From Porticoccaceae bacterium (GTDB lineage: Bacteria; Pseudomonadota; Gammaproteobacteria; Pseudomonadales; Porticoccaceae), in the NCBI GenBank assembly GCA_023255165.1, contig JALRJD010000051.1, positions 1 through 16,939 of the forward strand: a DNA stretch of 16,939 bases, in the 5' to 3' direction. A program made the translations under genes and the position numbers. Below are positions 1-7,333 of this stretch, piece by piece (position 1 is the first letter of the stretch; each line of letters opens with the position of its first letter). The notes below the pieces were generated by a model. It was not told the DNA's origin. It saw only the letters and a program-made list of their open reading frames with translations, and made no database searches.

Positions 1-72
1 ATCGTTGAACTGAAGCTGAACGAGAAAGGCGTTGCGTCGTGCCGCGTCGAGTGGTTCCCGTTCTATGTGTAA
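1..72 (+). CDS. C-terminal tail of an unidentified protein (5' end outside window)
   Basis: Frame 1 is open from the first base and ends in TAA at 70-72, giving 23 residues that finish VEWFPFYV. I do not recognise the family. It is followed at once by a spacer with a strong Shine-Dalgarno and a GTG start, so it looks like the end of an upstream gene in an operon. It does not resemble any part of MiaB, although it lies directly upstream of the miaB fragment. Only the open frame and the position before a ribosome binding site support it as coding. Confidence 0.35.
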   Translation: MVELKLNEKGVASCRVEWFPFYV

Positions 73-95
73 ATAAACACTCCCTATTCATGCTC

Positions 96-112
96 AGGAG
101 GATTTTGTGGTG
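96..112 (+). promoter_or_regulatory. Strong ribosome binding site and GTG GTG start pair
   Basis: AGGAGG lies at 96-101, five bases before GTG at 107 and eight before GTG at 110. It is one of the best Shine-Dalgarno sequences in the window. The frame has a stop (TAA) at 74-76, so the miaB fragment cannot be extended upstream. The site appears to be a genuine gene start from another locus that is now joined to miaB. Confidence 0.6.
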
Positions 113-844
113 CAACAGATTAACGTCAACGCCTATCGCGGTGAGATGCCGGATGGTTCGATCTGCGACTTTGCTGAGCTGCTGCCCTATGTGGCCGATA
201 TCAAAGGCATCGACCGCATTCGCTACACCACCTCGCATCCGGTTGAGTTTTCCGATCGCCTGATCGATGTCTACGCCCGCGTGCCCGAACTGGTCAGCCA
301 CCTGCATCTGCCGGTGCAGAGCGGTTCCGACCGCATTCTGATGGCGATGAAGCGCGGCCACACCGCGATTGAATACAAATCCAAGATTCGTCGTCTGCGC
401 GAAGTGCGCCCGGATATCAGCATCTCTTCGGATTTTATTATTGGCTTTCCCAATGAGAGTGAAGAGGATTTCGCCGCGACCATGAAGCTGATTGCCGATA
501 TCGGTTTTGATACCTCATTCAGCTTTATTTACAGCGCCCGCCCCGGCACGCCGGCGGCCGACCTTCCCGACAATACCTCTGAAGAGGTGAAAAAACAGCG
601 CCTGAAAATTCTCCAGGACCGCATCAGCCAACACGCCGCTGAAATCAGCCGCAAGATGGTTGGCAAGCGCGAAAAACTGCTGGTTACCGGTATCTCAAAG
701 AAAGACCCGGGGCAGCTGCAGGGACGCACCGAAAACAATCGTGTGGTCAACTTCCGCAGCGACAATCACGCCCTGATCGGCCAGTTTGCCGAGGCCCTGA
801 TTACTGAGGCGCTGCCAAACTCGCTGCGCGGCGAGTTAGTCTAG
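107..844 (+). CDS. miaB: MiaB, C-terminal half only (tRNA-2-methylthio-N6-dimethylallyladenosine synthase)
   Basis: MiaB is a radical-SAM methylthiotransferase that adds the methylthio group to i6A37 in tRNAs reading UNN codons. The 245 residues match the family from its conserved NVNAYRG segment onward: RIRYTTSHPVEF, HLPVQSGSDRIL, SSDFIIGFPNES, YSARPGTPAA, and a C-terminal TRAM domain (about 178-245) with GRTENNRVVNF. Full MiaB is about 445-475 residues, so roughly the first 200 are missing. These include the N-terminal cluster-binding domain and the radical-SAM CxxxCxxC motif, without which the enzyme cannot work. A stop at 74-76 rules out extension. The first few residues (MVQQI) do not match MiaB, which puts the junction near base 121. 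The downstream ybeZ-ybeY-corC-lnt order is the usual miaB context, so this is the genuine locus, broken or misjoined at its 5' side. Confidence 0.85.
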   Translation: MVQQINVNAYRGEMPDGSICDFAELLPYVADIKGIDRIRYTTSHPVEFSDRLIDVYARVPELVSHLHLPVQSGSDRILMAMKRGHTAIEYKSKIRRLREVRPDISISSDFIIGFPNESEEDFAATMKLIADIGFDTSFSFIYSARPGTPAADLPDNTSEEVKKQRLKILQDRISQHAAEISRKMVGKREKLLVTGISKKDPGQLQGRTENNRVVNFRSDNHALIGQFAEALITEALPNSLRGELV

Positions 845-1002
845 CCCGCTGGGGCACAACGGTTTTCACAAGTACAGCCAGCCCGGTCATCATCGGATTT
901 CATCCAACGCCATTATCCAACCGTAAAAAAGAAGTTACGCTAGCCGAGAGTTCGCGCTATGCTTCAAATAACGGGTTAATTTTTAAGGTACAAAAGCTCT
1001 CA

Positions 1003-2058
1003 TTGAAAAGATTGGATAGTCAGCCATCTGCCTCAACCATCACTCTCGAGCCCAACGATGCTCGTCGCCTCGCCGCACTCTGCGGCCAGTTTGATGAAAA
1101 CCTTCGCCTGATCGAACAGCGTCTAAACGTTGATATTCGCTCGCGCGACAATTTCTTCGCGGCCTATGGTGAGACTTTGGCGGCCAATCAGGCCACCTCC
1201 GTTATCTACAACCTCTACCAGCAGACCGCCCATTTTGCCGATCTGCCAGCGGAGGAAGTTCATTTGAATTTGCGGCAGAGTCTGCAACAACCCGAGCCAT
1301 CATCACAACCCCCTGTGACAGCATCCCGAAAAGAGGCGCCAACTATGCAAACACCCTCGCTGAGCAACGCGCAGCCGTCCGACAATGTCGAGAGTTTTTC
1401 CGTGATTCGCACCAAAAAAGGCAATATTAAACCTCGCGGGTTAAATCAGCAGCGCTATGTGCGCGCAATCCAGACCCATGATGTGAACTTTGGTATCGGC
1501 CCCGCGGGAACAGGTAAAACCTATCTGGCGGTCGCCTGCGCGGTGGAGGCACTGTTGCGCGACGAGGTGGAGCGTATCCTGTTGGTGCGACCGGCGGTGG
1601 AAGCTGGCGAGCGACTCGGCTTTTTGCCCGGCGACCTGGCGCAAAAGGTTGACCCCTACCTGCGGCCCCTTTACGACGCGCTGCACGAGATGCTCGGCTT
1701 TGAAACCGTGGCCAAACTGCAGGAGCGCAATGTGATTGAGATTGCCCCTCTCGCCTATATGCGCGGGCGAACGCTCAATGGTGCTTATATTCTGCTCGAC
1801 GAGAGTCAGAATACCACCAGGGAACAGATGAAAATGTTTCTCACCCGCATCGGCTTTGGCTCCACGGCCGTGATCACCGGTGATATGTCCCAGGTGGACC
1901 TGCCACGCGGGGTGCAATCAGGCCTGGTTCACGCCTGCGAAGTGCTCAAGGATGTCGAGGAAGTCAGCTTCACTCACTTCCTGTCAAAGGATGTGGTTCG
2001 CCACCCTATTGTCCAAAGTATCGTAGATGCCTATGATGCGCATGAAAACACCGACTGA
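1003..2058 (+). CDS. ybeZ: YbeZ/PhoL, PhoH-like ATPase
   Basis: PhoH-family P-loop ATPase, conserved next to ybeY and thought to act with it in rRNA processing and ribosome quality control. The 351 residues match the family length (about 346 in E. coli). An N-terminal part with LCGQFDENLRLIEQRL (about 27-42) precedes the ATPase core. Walker A GPAGTGKT is at 166-173, Walker B ILLDE at 263-267, and the family signature TGDMSQVDLP follows. The linker at about 95-130 is rich in P, S and Q. No ATG exists before about residue 112, so TTG at 1003 is taken as the start. It has a distant AAGG at 985-988, and a second in-frame TTG at 1012 is possible. A 158-base gap separates it from miaB, and ybeY follows after 11 bases. 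I saw no convincing promoter; TATGCT at 958-963 is at best a weak -10. Confidence 0.93.
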   Translation: MKRLDSQPSASTITLEPNDARRLAALCGQFDENLRLIEQRLNVDIRSRDNFFAAYGETLAANQATSVIYNLYQQTAHFADLPAEEVHLNLRQSLQQPEPSSQPPVTASRKEAPTMQTPSLSNAQPSDNVESFSVIRTKKGNIKPRGLNQQRYVRAIQTHDVNFGIGPAGTGKTYLAVACAVEALLRDEVERILLVRPAVEAGERLGFLPGDLAQKVDPYLRPLYDALHEMLGFETVAKLQERNVIEIAPLAYMRGRTLNGAYILLDESQNTTREQMKMFLTRIGFGSTAVITGDMSQVDLPRGVQSGLVHACEVLKDVEEVSFTHFLSKDVVRHPIVQSIVDAYDAHENTD

Positions 2059-2069
2059 ATAACCCTCTC

Positions 2070-2570
2070 ATGAATCTATCGATCGACATTCAGAAGGCAT
2101 GTGCCTCTGAAGACTCCCCTGACGAAGACAGTATTACGCGCTGGGTAAGCGCTGCGATACGTGACGAGCGGGACGATAGCGAGCTGAGCATTCGCATTGT
2201 CGATGAACTCGAGAGCGGTGAACTCAACCAGCGCTACCGCGGCAAGAGTGGTGCCACCAATGTGCTCAGCTTCCCCTGCGATGCGGTCACCCCGGAACCT
2301 TTACCACTGATCGGCGATCTGGTGATCTGCGCGCCGGTGGTTGCCCGCGAGGCTCAGCAACAACATAAAACACCCCAGGCACACTGGGCGCACATCGTGA
2401 TTCACGGCGTGCTGCACTTGCTCGGCTACGATCATATAGAGGATTCAGACGCCGAATGCATGGAAGATCTGGAGACAGCCATTATGCTGAAACTGGACTT
2501 TCCACCCCCCTACCGGACTCTCGACGAGTCCTCCGACGACCCAGTTGCGGTCATGAGTAACCACAAATGA
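2070..2570 (+). CDS. ybeY: YbeY endoribonuclease (16S rRNA 3' end maturation)
   Basis: YbeY is a zinc-dependent single-strand endoribonuclease needed for 16S rRNA 3'-end processing and 70S ribosome quality control. The 166-residue protein carries the diagnostic H-x3-H-x5-H metal site within HGVLHLLGYDH, with His112, His116 and His122. Upstream is the family's N-Q-x-Y-R-x-K-x-x-x-T-N-V-L-S-F-P motif (NQRYRGKSGATNVLSFP). The start is ATG at 2070, 11 bases after ybeZ, with no clear Shine-Dalgarno, so translation may depend on coupling. The end overlaps corC by four bases. The C-terminal tail beyond the metal site is somewhat long (about 40 residues) and acidic. Confidence 0.94.
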   Translation: MNLSIDIQKACASEDSPDEDSITRWVSAAIRDERDDSELSIRIVDELESGELNQRYRGKSGATNVLSFPCDAVTPEPLPLIGDLVICAPVVAREAQQQHKTPQAHWAHIVIHGVLHLLGYDHIEDSDAECMEDLETAIMLKLDFPPPYRTLDESSDDPVAVMSNHK

Positions 2571-3406
2571 ACGACGAAACAGCCAATAGCGCGCCCGAAA
2601 AATCCCTGTTTGAGCGGATTGGTCGGGCCTTTTCGCAAAACCCGCGCAGCAGTGAAGATGTAGCCGATATGCTGCGCAGCGCCGAAAATGAGTCAATTAT
2701 CGACGCCAGCGTGCTGCAGATTATGGAAGGTGCACTCAAGGTCTCCGACCAGCAGGCGCGCGAGATTATGATTCCGCGCTCACAGATGGTGATTATCGAA
2801 GACGACTTTACCCTTGAACAGGTGCTTGAGGTGGTGATCAGTTCCCAGCACTCACGCTTCCCGGTGGTGGGTGAATCGTCGGACGATATCAAAGGTATTT
2901 TGCTGGCGAAAGAGATGCTGCCGCTGCTGCTCGGCGACAAGGAAGCCTTTGATCTCAAGGCGATCCTGCGGCCGGCGACCATCATTCCCGAAAGCAAGAG
3001 ACTTAATGTGCTACTGCAGGAATTCCGCGAGCAGCGCTACCATATGGCGATTGTGGTCGACGAATACGGTGGCGTCTCCGGACTGCTGACCATTGAGGAT
3101 ATTCTTGAAGAGATTGTCGGCGAAATCGAAGACGAGACCGACGAGCATGAGCAGGCGCAGATTCAGCCAACCGCCAGCGGCAAATACACCGTCGAGGCGA
3201 TTACCGAAATCAGCGACTTTAACGAATTTTTTGATGTCGGCCTCGCCGACGACGAATTCGATACGATTGGTGGCCTGGTGCTGCACGCCTTTGGGCGACT
3301 GCCCGAAATCAATGAAAGCGTCGATATCGACAACTTCAACTTCAGAATAACTGATGGCGACAACCGCAAAATCACCATGCTGGAAGTGACCAAGCTCGTC
3401 TCATGA
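2567..3406 (+). CDS. corC: CorC/YbeX, CBS-domain protein of the HlyC/CorC family
   Basis: Cytosolic protein first linked to cobalt/magnesium efflux with CorA and more recently to ribosome and Mg2+ homeostasis (YbeX). Its 279 residues hold an acidic N-terminal region (1-65), a CBS pair (about 68-125, beginning MIPRSQM, and 137-190, with MAIVVDEYGGVSGLLTIED), and the CorC_HlyC transporter-associated domain (about 205-277, with DEFDTIGGLVLHAFGRLP). There are no membrane segments, as expected for the short CorC form rather than the DUF21-containing one. ATG 2567 overlaps the ybeY stop as ATGA, and its own stop overlaps lnt in the same way, indicating tight translational coupling. Confidence 0.94.
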   Translation: MNDETANSAPEKSLFERIGRAFSQNPRSSEDVADMLRSAENESIIDASVLQIMEGALKVSDQQAREIMIPRSQMVIIEDDFTLEQVLEVVISSQHSRFPVVGESSDDIKGILLAKEMLPLLLGDKEAFDLKAILRPATIIPESKRLNVLLQEFREQRYHMAIVVDEYGGVSGLLTIEDILEEIVGEIEDETDEHEQAQIQPTASGKYTVEAITEISDFNEFFDVGLADDEFDTIGGLVLHAFGRLPEINESVDIDNFNFRITDGDNRKITMLEVTKLVS

Positions 3407-4920
3407 TGCGCTCAACCCGCGGGCAAACGTTCCTCCTGCTGTTTACCGCGGGCGCACTGTTCCCCCTGGCGCTGGCGCCGCTCTACTGGTGGCCGATCGC
3501 CGTTCCTTGTATCGCTGTACTGTTTTATCAACTGCAACATCAAACGGTTGCACAGGCACTTGCCAAGACCGCGGTGTTTGCCTTTGCCATGTATTTCGCC
3601 GGTGTCAGCTGGGTCTATGTCAGCATTCATGACCATGGCTTTATCGCCGCACCGCTGGCACTGCTGGCCACCGCGTTGTTCTGTCTGTTTCTGGCCCTGC
3701 TGTTTGCCCTGCCTTTTGCACTCAGCGCGTTAATTCCGCAACATCCGGCGGCATGGCTAACAGGATTGCCGGCCATCTGGGTGCTCAGCGAATGGTTTCG
3801 CAGCTGGGCATTTACCGGATTTCCCTGGCTCTACGCCGGCTATATCCACACCGAAAGCTGGCTCAGCGGCTGGGCGCCAATTGGCGGCGTTATGTGGCTG
3901 AGCTTTATCACCGCTCTGGCCGCTGCAACCCTGGCCCAAATAGCGCAGTCCAAGCGAGACGAATGGCGGATTCACCGCAGCATTAAAATTTCAGTCTTTA
4001 TAATACTTTTAACCGCAGTAAGTGGTTACTTTTTGCAATCTGTCTCCTGGACAAAAGAGACTGGCAAAACACTCTCGGTAGTGTTGGTTCAGCCCAACAC
4101 AGACCAAAACAAAAAATGGTCGCCCGCCGATCGCCAGAGCATATTCGACCAACTCCAGGGGCAGACTGAGGCATATTGGGGCGCCGATCTGATTATCTGG
4201 CCGGAGGCAGCGATTCCAGCAACACCCCAGCGGGCCAGCGAGTTCCTCGGCCACATCGACCGTCTCGCCAAAGTGAACCAAACCGCCCTGCTAACCGGTA
4301 TACCTACCTATAACTGGCGCAACGGCAACTACTACAACTCGGTAATGGCGCTGGGAACAGCCAGCGGCCAATACGACAAAACCCGACTGGTGCCGTTTGG
4401 CGAATATGTTCCTCTCGAAGGATTGTTGCGCGGGCTGATCCGCTTTTTTGATTTGCCGATGTCATCTTTTTCCCTCGGAGAGAGAGAGCAGCCGCCGATC
4501 AGAGTCGCAGGCGAAGCCATGGCCACGGCAATCTGTTACGAGATTGTCTACCCGGATCTGGTAGCCCGCATCAGCCGCGATGCAACGCTGCTGTTAACCG
4601 TCAGCAATGACGCCTGGTTTGGCCGCTCGTTTGCGCCGCAACAACATATGCAGATGGCACGTATGCGCGCTATTGAAAATGCCAAACCCATGCTCCGCGG
4701 CACCAGTAACGGGGTCACCGCGATTGTCGATTATCGCGGCAAGGTGGTGAAACAAATCGCACAGTTTAGTGCCGGCGAGCTGAGTGGCAACATTGCTCCG
4801 CGAGCCGGCGAGACATTATTTTCACGGACTGGCTCATGGCCGGTGGTGATCCTGGCGCTGCTGATATGCGGCGTTTTACTATCAAGAAAATCCTGGGGAA
4901 CAAAAAATGGCCACAATTAA
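3403..4920 (+). CDS. lnt: Apolipoprotein N-acyltransferase
   Basis: Inner-membrane enzyme that N-acylates the lipid-modified cysteine of lipoproteins, the last maturation step before Lol sorting. The 505 residues comprise about six N-terminal membrane helices (to about 215), a periplasmic CN-hydrolase domain (about 220-480) and a final C-terminal helix. The catalytic triad is visible as Glu268 in IIWPEAAIP, Lys326 in YDKTRLVPFGEYVP and Cys378 in AICYEIVYPDL, matching E267, K335 and C387 of E. coli. The motif VSNDAWFGRSFAPQQHMQMAR is also present, as in the family. The start ATG overlaps the corC stop (ATGA). The last 14 bases overlap the peroxiredoxin gene. Lipoprotein substrates in the window include LptE and the unknown lipoprotein at 7334-7870. 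Confidence 0.95.
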   Translation: MMRSTRGQTFLLLFTAGALFPLALAPLYWWPIAVPCIAVLFYQLQHQTVAQALAKTAVFAFAMYFAGVSWVYVSIHDHGFIAAPLALLATALFCLFLALLFALPFALSALIPQHPAAWLTGLPAIWVLSEWFRSWAFTGFPWLYAGYIHTESWLSGWAPIGGVMWLSFITALAAATLAQIAQSKRDEWRIHRSIKISVFIILLTAVSGYFLQSVSWTKETGKTLSVVLVQPNTDQNKKWSPADRQSIFDQLQGQTEAYWGADLIIWPEAAIPATPQRASEFLGHIDRLAKVNQTALLTGIPTYNWRNGNYYNSVMALGTASGQYDKTRLVPFGEYVPLEGLLRGLIRFFDLPMSSFSLGEREQPPIRVAGEAMATAICYEIVYPDLVARISRDATLLLTVSNDAWFGRSFAPQQHMQMARMRAIENAKPMLRGTSNGVTAIVDYRGKVVKQIAQFSAGELSGNIAPRAGETLFSRTGSWPVVILALLICGVLLSRKSWGTKNGHN

Positions 4921-5467
4921 TAAATCAGCAGTCACCTTCATGCGCATCAGAAAACTGGTTACAGCCACCGCTTTGCTGGTGCTTTGCGGCACAGCCGCGG
5001 CACTGGAAGTGGGTGATCAGGCGCCCGACTTTTCCCTGCCGGCCACTGATGGCAAAACCTACAGCCTCAGCCAGTTTAAAGACAAAGAAGCCGTGGTTAT
5101 CGCCTGGTATCCCAAAGCCTTTACCAGCGGCTGCACAGTTGAATGTAAATCGCTGGCAAAAAATGGCCATCTGCTCAAGGAACTGCAAGTGGCCTACTTT
5201 ATGGCCAGTGTCGACCCTCTCGAAAAGAATGCCGCCTTCGCCGCGGAGAATGAAGCCGACTTTCCGCTGTTGAGCGACCCCGGCAAGGAAGCAGCCAGCG
5301 CCTATGATGTGCTGGCTATTTATGGCCTGCCCAAACGACATACTTTTTATATTGGTAAAGACGGCAAGATTTTATTTATCGACAAAAATGTACGCCCCGA
5401 CACCTCGGCTGAAGATATGGCGGCAAAGTTAAAAGAGCTGGGAGTGCCCGCAAGAGCGACGAGTTAA
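4907..5467 (+). CDS. Exported peroxiredoxin (AhpC/TSA, BCP-like)
   Basis: Thiol peroxidase of the AhpC/TSA superfamily. After an N-terminal signal sequence the mature part starts at about LEVGDQAPDFSLPATDG. The active-site motif P-x3-T-x2-C is at Pro69, Thr73 and Cys76, with a second cysteine, Cys80, four residues on. Bacterial BCP usually has four residues between the pair, here three. Two starts are possible. ATG 4907 (186 aa) has GGGGAA at 4895-4900 and overlaps lnt by 14 bases. ATG 4940 (175 aa) gives a more compact signal peptide (MRIRKLV, a hydrophobic core, cleavage near AAA|LEV) but has no clear ribosome site. I chose 4907 for the Shine-Dalgarno. The cysteine in the signal core is not in a good lipobox (LVLC), so export by signal peptidase I is more likely. 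The likely role is periplasmic peroxide removal; the reductant is unknown. Confidence 0.88.
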   Translation: MATINKSAVTFMRIRKLVTATALLVLCGTAAALEVGDQAPDFSLPATDGKTYSLSQFKDKEAVVIAWYPKAFTSGCTVECKSLAKNGHLLKELQVAYFMASVDPLEKNAAFAAENEADFPLLSDPGKEAASAYDVLAIYGLPKRHTFYIGKDGKILFIDKNVRPDTSAEDMAAKLKELGVPARATS

Positions 5468-5485
5468 TTATTGTGATAGTGATAG

Positions 5486-5524
5486 AGGCGGACGGTGATC
5501 AATTTTGTGAAACACTGTCCGCCT
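5486..5524. terminator. Convergent-gene hairpin (candidate bidirectional terminator)
   Basis: A 12-bp stem pairs 5486-5497 with 5513-5524 (AGGCGGACGGTG against CACTGTCCGCCT, one G-T wobble) around a 15-base loop. It lies between the converging peroxiredoxin and sulP genes, and the sulP stop codon (5499-5501) falls in the loop. No T-tract follows on either strand, so it is either a weak intrinsic terminator or an RNA 3'-end stabiliser. A 14-base palindrome (5526-5539) sits just inside sulP and is followed by TTT on the plus strand. Confidence 0.4.
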
Positions 5525-7256
5525 GAATCAGGCCTGATTTAAACCCAGCTCGCGTTGCTTTTTCTTGCTCGATCATTTTTCTGGACGCCTCAAAACTATC
5601 TTTCAGGTTTCGGGTAAAGGCCACCTTCCCCGGTCGCTTTCTGATCCCCGCACGCCTGAGTTTTAAAATCATGCGCGGCTCCAGACTGCTGATAACCAAG
5701 CCCATACCCCGGTTTTGCAAATCAGTGAATATCGATTCCATGGCAACAATAGCACTCATATCAAGCAGCGTAACTTCCGACATATCCAGTATTACCACTC
5801 GCACGTCGGGCCTTACCGAAGCGAGCACTTTTAGAGCTTTCTGCGCAGAGCCAAAGAACAGCGGACCATTAATATCGTAGACCGCCGTGCCGTCAGGCAA
5901 ATCATAACCCGCATGATCACCCTCAATCACCGAGGTCTGTGCCAGATCAATGCTTCTTTTAATAAACAGCATCGCCGCCAACCCCATGCCCACCGCCACA
6001 GCAACCGTCATATCAAACAGCACTGTCAGCAGAAAACAGAGTATCAGAACAAACGCATCGTCCCGTGGCGCTATTTTCAGGGTGCGAATAACGTGTTTCG
6101 CCTCGCTCATATTCCAGGCCACTATCAACAACAGCGCGGCCATTGATGCCATCGGGATAAACGACAATAGTGGCGCCAAAAACAGGATGCTGGCGATAAT
6201 AAACAGGCTGTGAATAACCGATGCCAACGGCAGGCTGCCACCCAATCTGATACTCATCGCCGTGCGGGCAATCGCCGCGGTGGCGGGCAATCCACCAAAC
6301 AGCGGGGCGATAATATTGCCGAGACCCTGACCGATAAGTTCCTTGTTGGGGTTGTGTTTTTTGCCCGACATCCCATCGGCGATAACCGCACACAGCAGGG
6401 ATTCCAGAGAGCCCAGCACAGCGATAGTAATAGCCGACGGCAGCAACTCACTGACCAGATCAAAACTCAAACCAATGGGAGCGCCGTCCGCCCCTGGCAA
6501 TTGCCATGGCCACTGAAAATCGGGCAGCGAAGGCGGAATCCCGTGACGGGTAACACCATCTAGATGAAAGGAAACCCGACTGCCAATGGTATCCACAGAA
6601 AAGCCTGGCAGATACAGGCTCAACACCCAGGCCGACAGACCACCCACCACCAGCGCCACCAGATGAGCCGGAATTTTGGATCGAAATCTGGGCCAGACCA
6701 GCAGCACCGTTAGGGTTAGCGCCCCAATCAGGGTTTCGTTCCAATTAATGGATGGCAATGCCTGCACAATAGCCTGCCACTTTTCCAGATAATTTCCGTT
6801 TGACTGCCCGAGGCCAAGGCCCAGAAAATCGTTAATCTGAATCGTGGCAATCACAACACCAATGCCAGCGGTAAACCCCACCGTCACCGGGTAAGGCATC
6901 ACTTCGATAAATCGACCCAGTTTTCCGACACCGATACACAGCAGAATAATGCCCGCCATAAAACCGCTGACCAACAGACCGCCGAGTCCAAACTGCTGCA
7001 CAATCGGCAACAAAATAACCACAAAAGCCGCGGTGGGCCCGGATATATTGACTTTGGAACCGCCCGTCAGCGCAATAACAATGCCCGCTACAATTGCCGT
7101 GTAGAGACCATGCTGTGGTGGAACACCACTGGCTATGGCCAGAGCCATTGAGAGTGGGAGCGCGATAACGCCGACAGTTAACCCCGCCAGCACATTGCTT
7201 TGCAGCGCTTGCCAGGAGAGCCCGCCCGATAGAGATTTTCGCAGTGTGGATAGCAT
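5499..7256 (-). CDS. dauA: SulP/SLC26 anion transporter, DauA-like, with C-terminal STAS domain
   Basis: Inner-membrane anion transporter. Close motif resemblance to E. coli DauA (YchM), an aerobic succinate/C4-dicarboxylate transporter, suggests dicarboxylate transport, though SulP members also move sulfate or bicarbonate. The 585 residues start with a short cytosolic segment, then GLTVGVIALPLSMALAI and SGVPPQHGLYTAIVAG, typical of TM1 and its surroundings. GPTAAF at 73-78 is the conserved TM3 substrate-site motif. GLGNIIAPLFGGLPATAAIARTA matches the second half of the transport domain. A STAS domain covers about 455-560, with the LLDMSA region at its regulatory loop. ATG at 7256 has no strong Shine-Dalgarno. 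Its 77-base leader carries a tandem repeat, and the gene may be co-transcribed with the lipoprotein upstream. Assignment to SulP is secure; the substrate is an inference. Confidence 0.92.
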   Translation of the reverse strand: MLSTLRKSLSGGLSWQALQSNVLAGLTVGVIALPLSMALAIASGVPPQHGLYTAIVAGIVIALTGGSKVNISGPTAAFVVILLPIVQQFGLGGLLVSGFMAGIILLCIGVGKLGRFIEVMPYPVTVGFTAGIGVVIATIQINDFLGLGLGQSNGNYLEKWQAIVQALPSINWNETLIGALTLTVLLVWPRFRSKIPAHLVALVVGGLSAWVLSLYLPGFSVDTIGSRVSFHLDGVTRHGIPPSLPDFQWPWQLPGADGAPIGLSFDLVSELLPSAITIAVLGSLESLLCAVIADGMSGKKHNPNKELIGQGLGNIIAPLFGGLPATAAIARTAMSIRLGGSLPLASVIHSLFIIASILFLAPLLSFIPMASMAALLLIVAWNMSEAKHVIRTLKIAPRDDAFVLILCFLLTVLFDMTVAVAVGMGLAAMLFIKRSIDLAQTSVIEGDHAGYDLPDGTAVYDINGPLFFGSAQKALKVLASVRPDVRVVILDMSEVTLLDMSAIVAMESIFTDLQNRGMGLVISSLEPRMILKLRRAGIRKRPGKVAFTRNLKDSFEASRKMIEQEKATRAGFKSGLIQADSVSQN

Positions 7257-7280
7257 GTTGAATTCAGTTTCTGTTGCGAC

Positions 7281-7313
7281 TTTTAGTCCGAGTTTTAGTC
7301 CCAGTTTTAGCAG
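7281..7313. repeat. 12-bp tandem repeat in the sulP leader
   Basis: Two adjacent 12-base units, TTTTAGTCCGAG (7281-7292) and TTTTAGTCCCAG (7293-7304), differ by one base. A shortened third follows, TTTTAGCAG (7305-7313), which is the unit without TCC. The array lies 25 bases before the sulP start codon, in the gap after the lipoprotein stop, so it is in the 5' untranslated region or promoter of sulP. On the coding (minus) strand each unit reads as a CTAAAA-ending block. Confidence 0.85.
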
Positions 7314-7333
7314 GTTTCTTCAACCGCGGGTTC

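Noticed and set aside
39..263. Overlapping plus-strand frame with an ATG near the miaB junction
   Set aside because: It runs out of phase with clear MiaB sequence from base 122, and its product is basic and low-complexity, without family resemblance.
845..1002. Possible promoter or small RNA in the miaB-ybeZ gap
   Set aside because: Only a four-base GCCC/GGGC hairpin after the miaB stop and a weak TATGCT were seen; neither has supporting elements.
4985..4990. Lipobox in the peroxiredoxin signal peptide
   Set aside because: The residues before the cysteine are LVL; Leu at -1 is not accepted in normal lipoboxes, and the cysteine sits inside the hydrophobic core with an AxA-type site after it.
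5526..5539. 14-base palindrome AATCAGGCCTGATT as a separate terminator or operator
   Set aside because: It lies within the sulP coding end, has only a five-base usable stem, and is followed by just three T on the plus strand; it is noted with the neighbouring hairpin instead.
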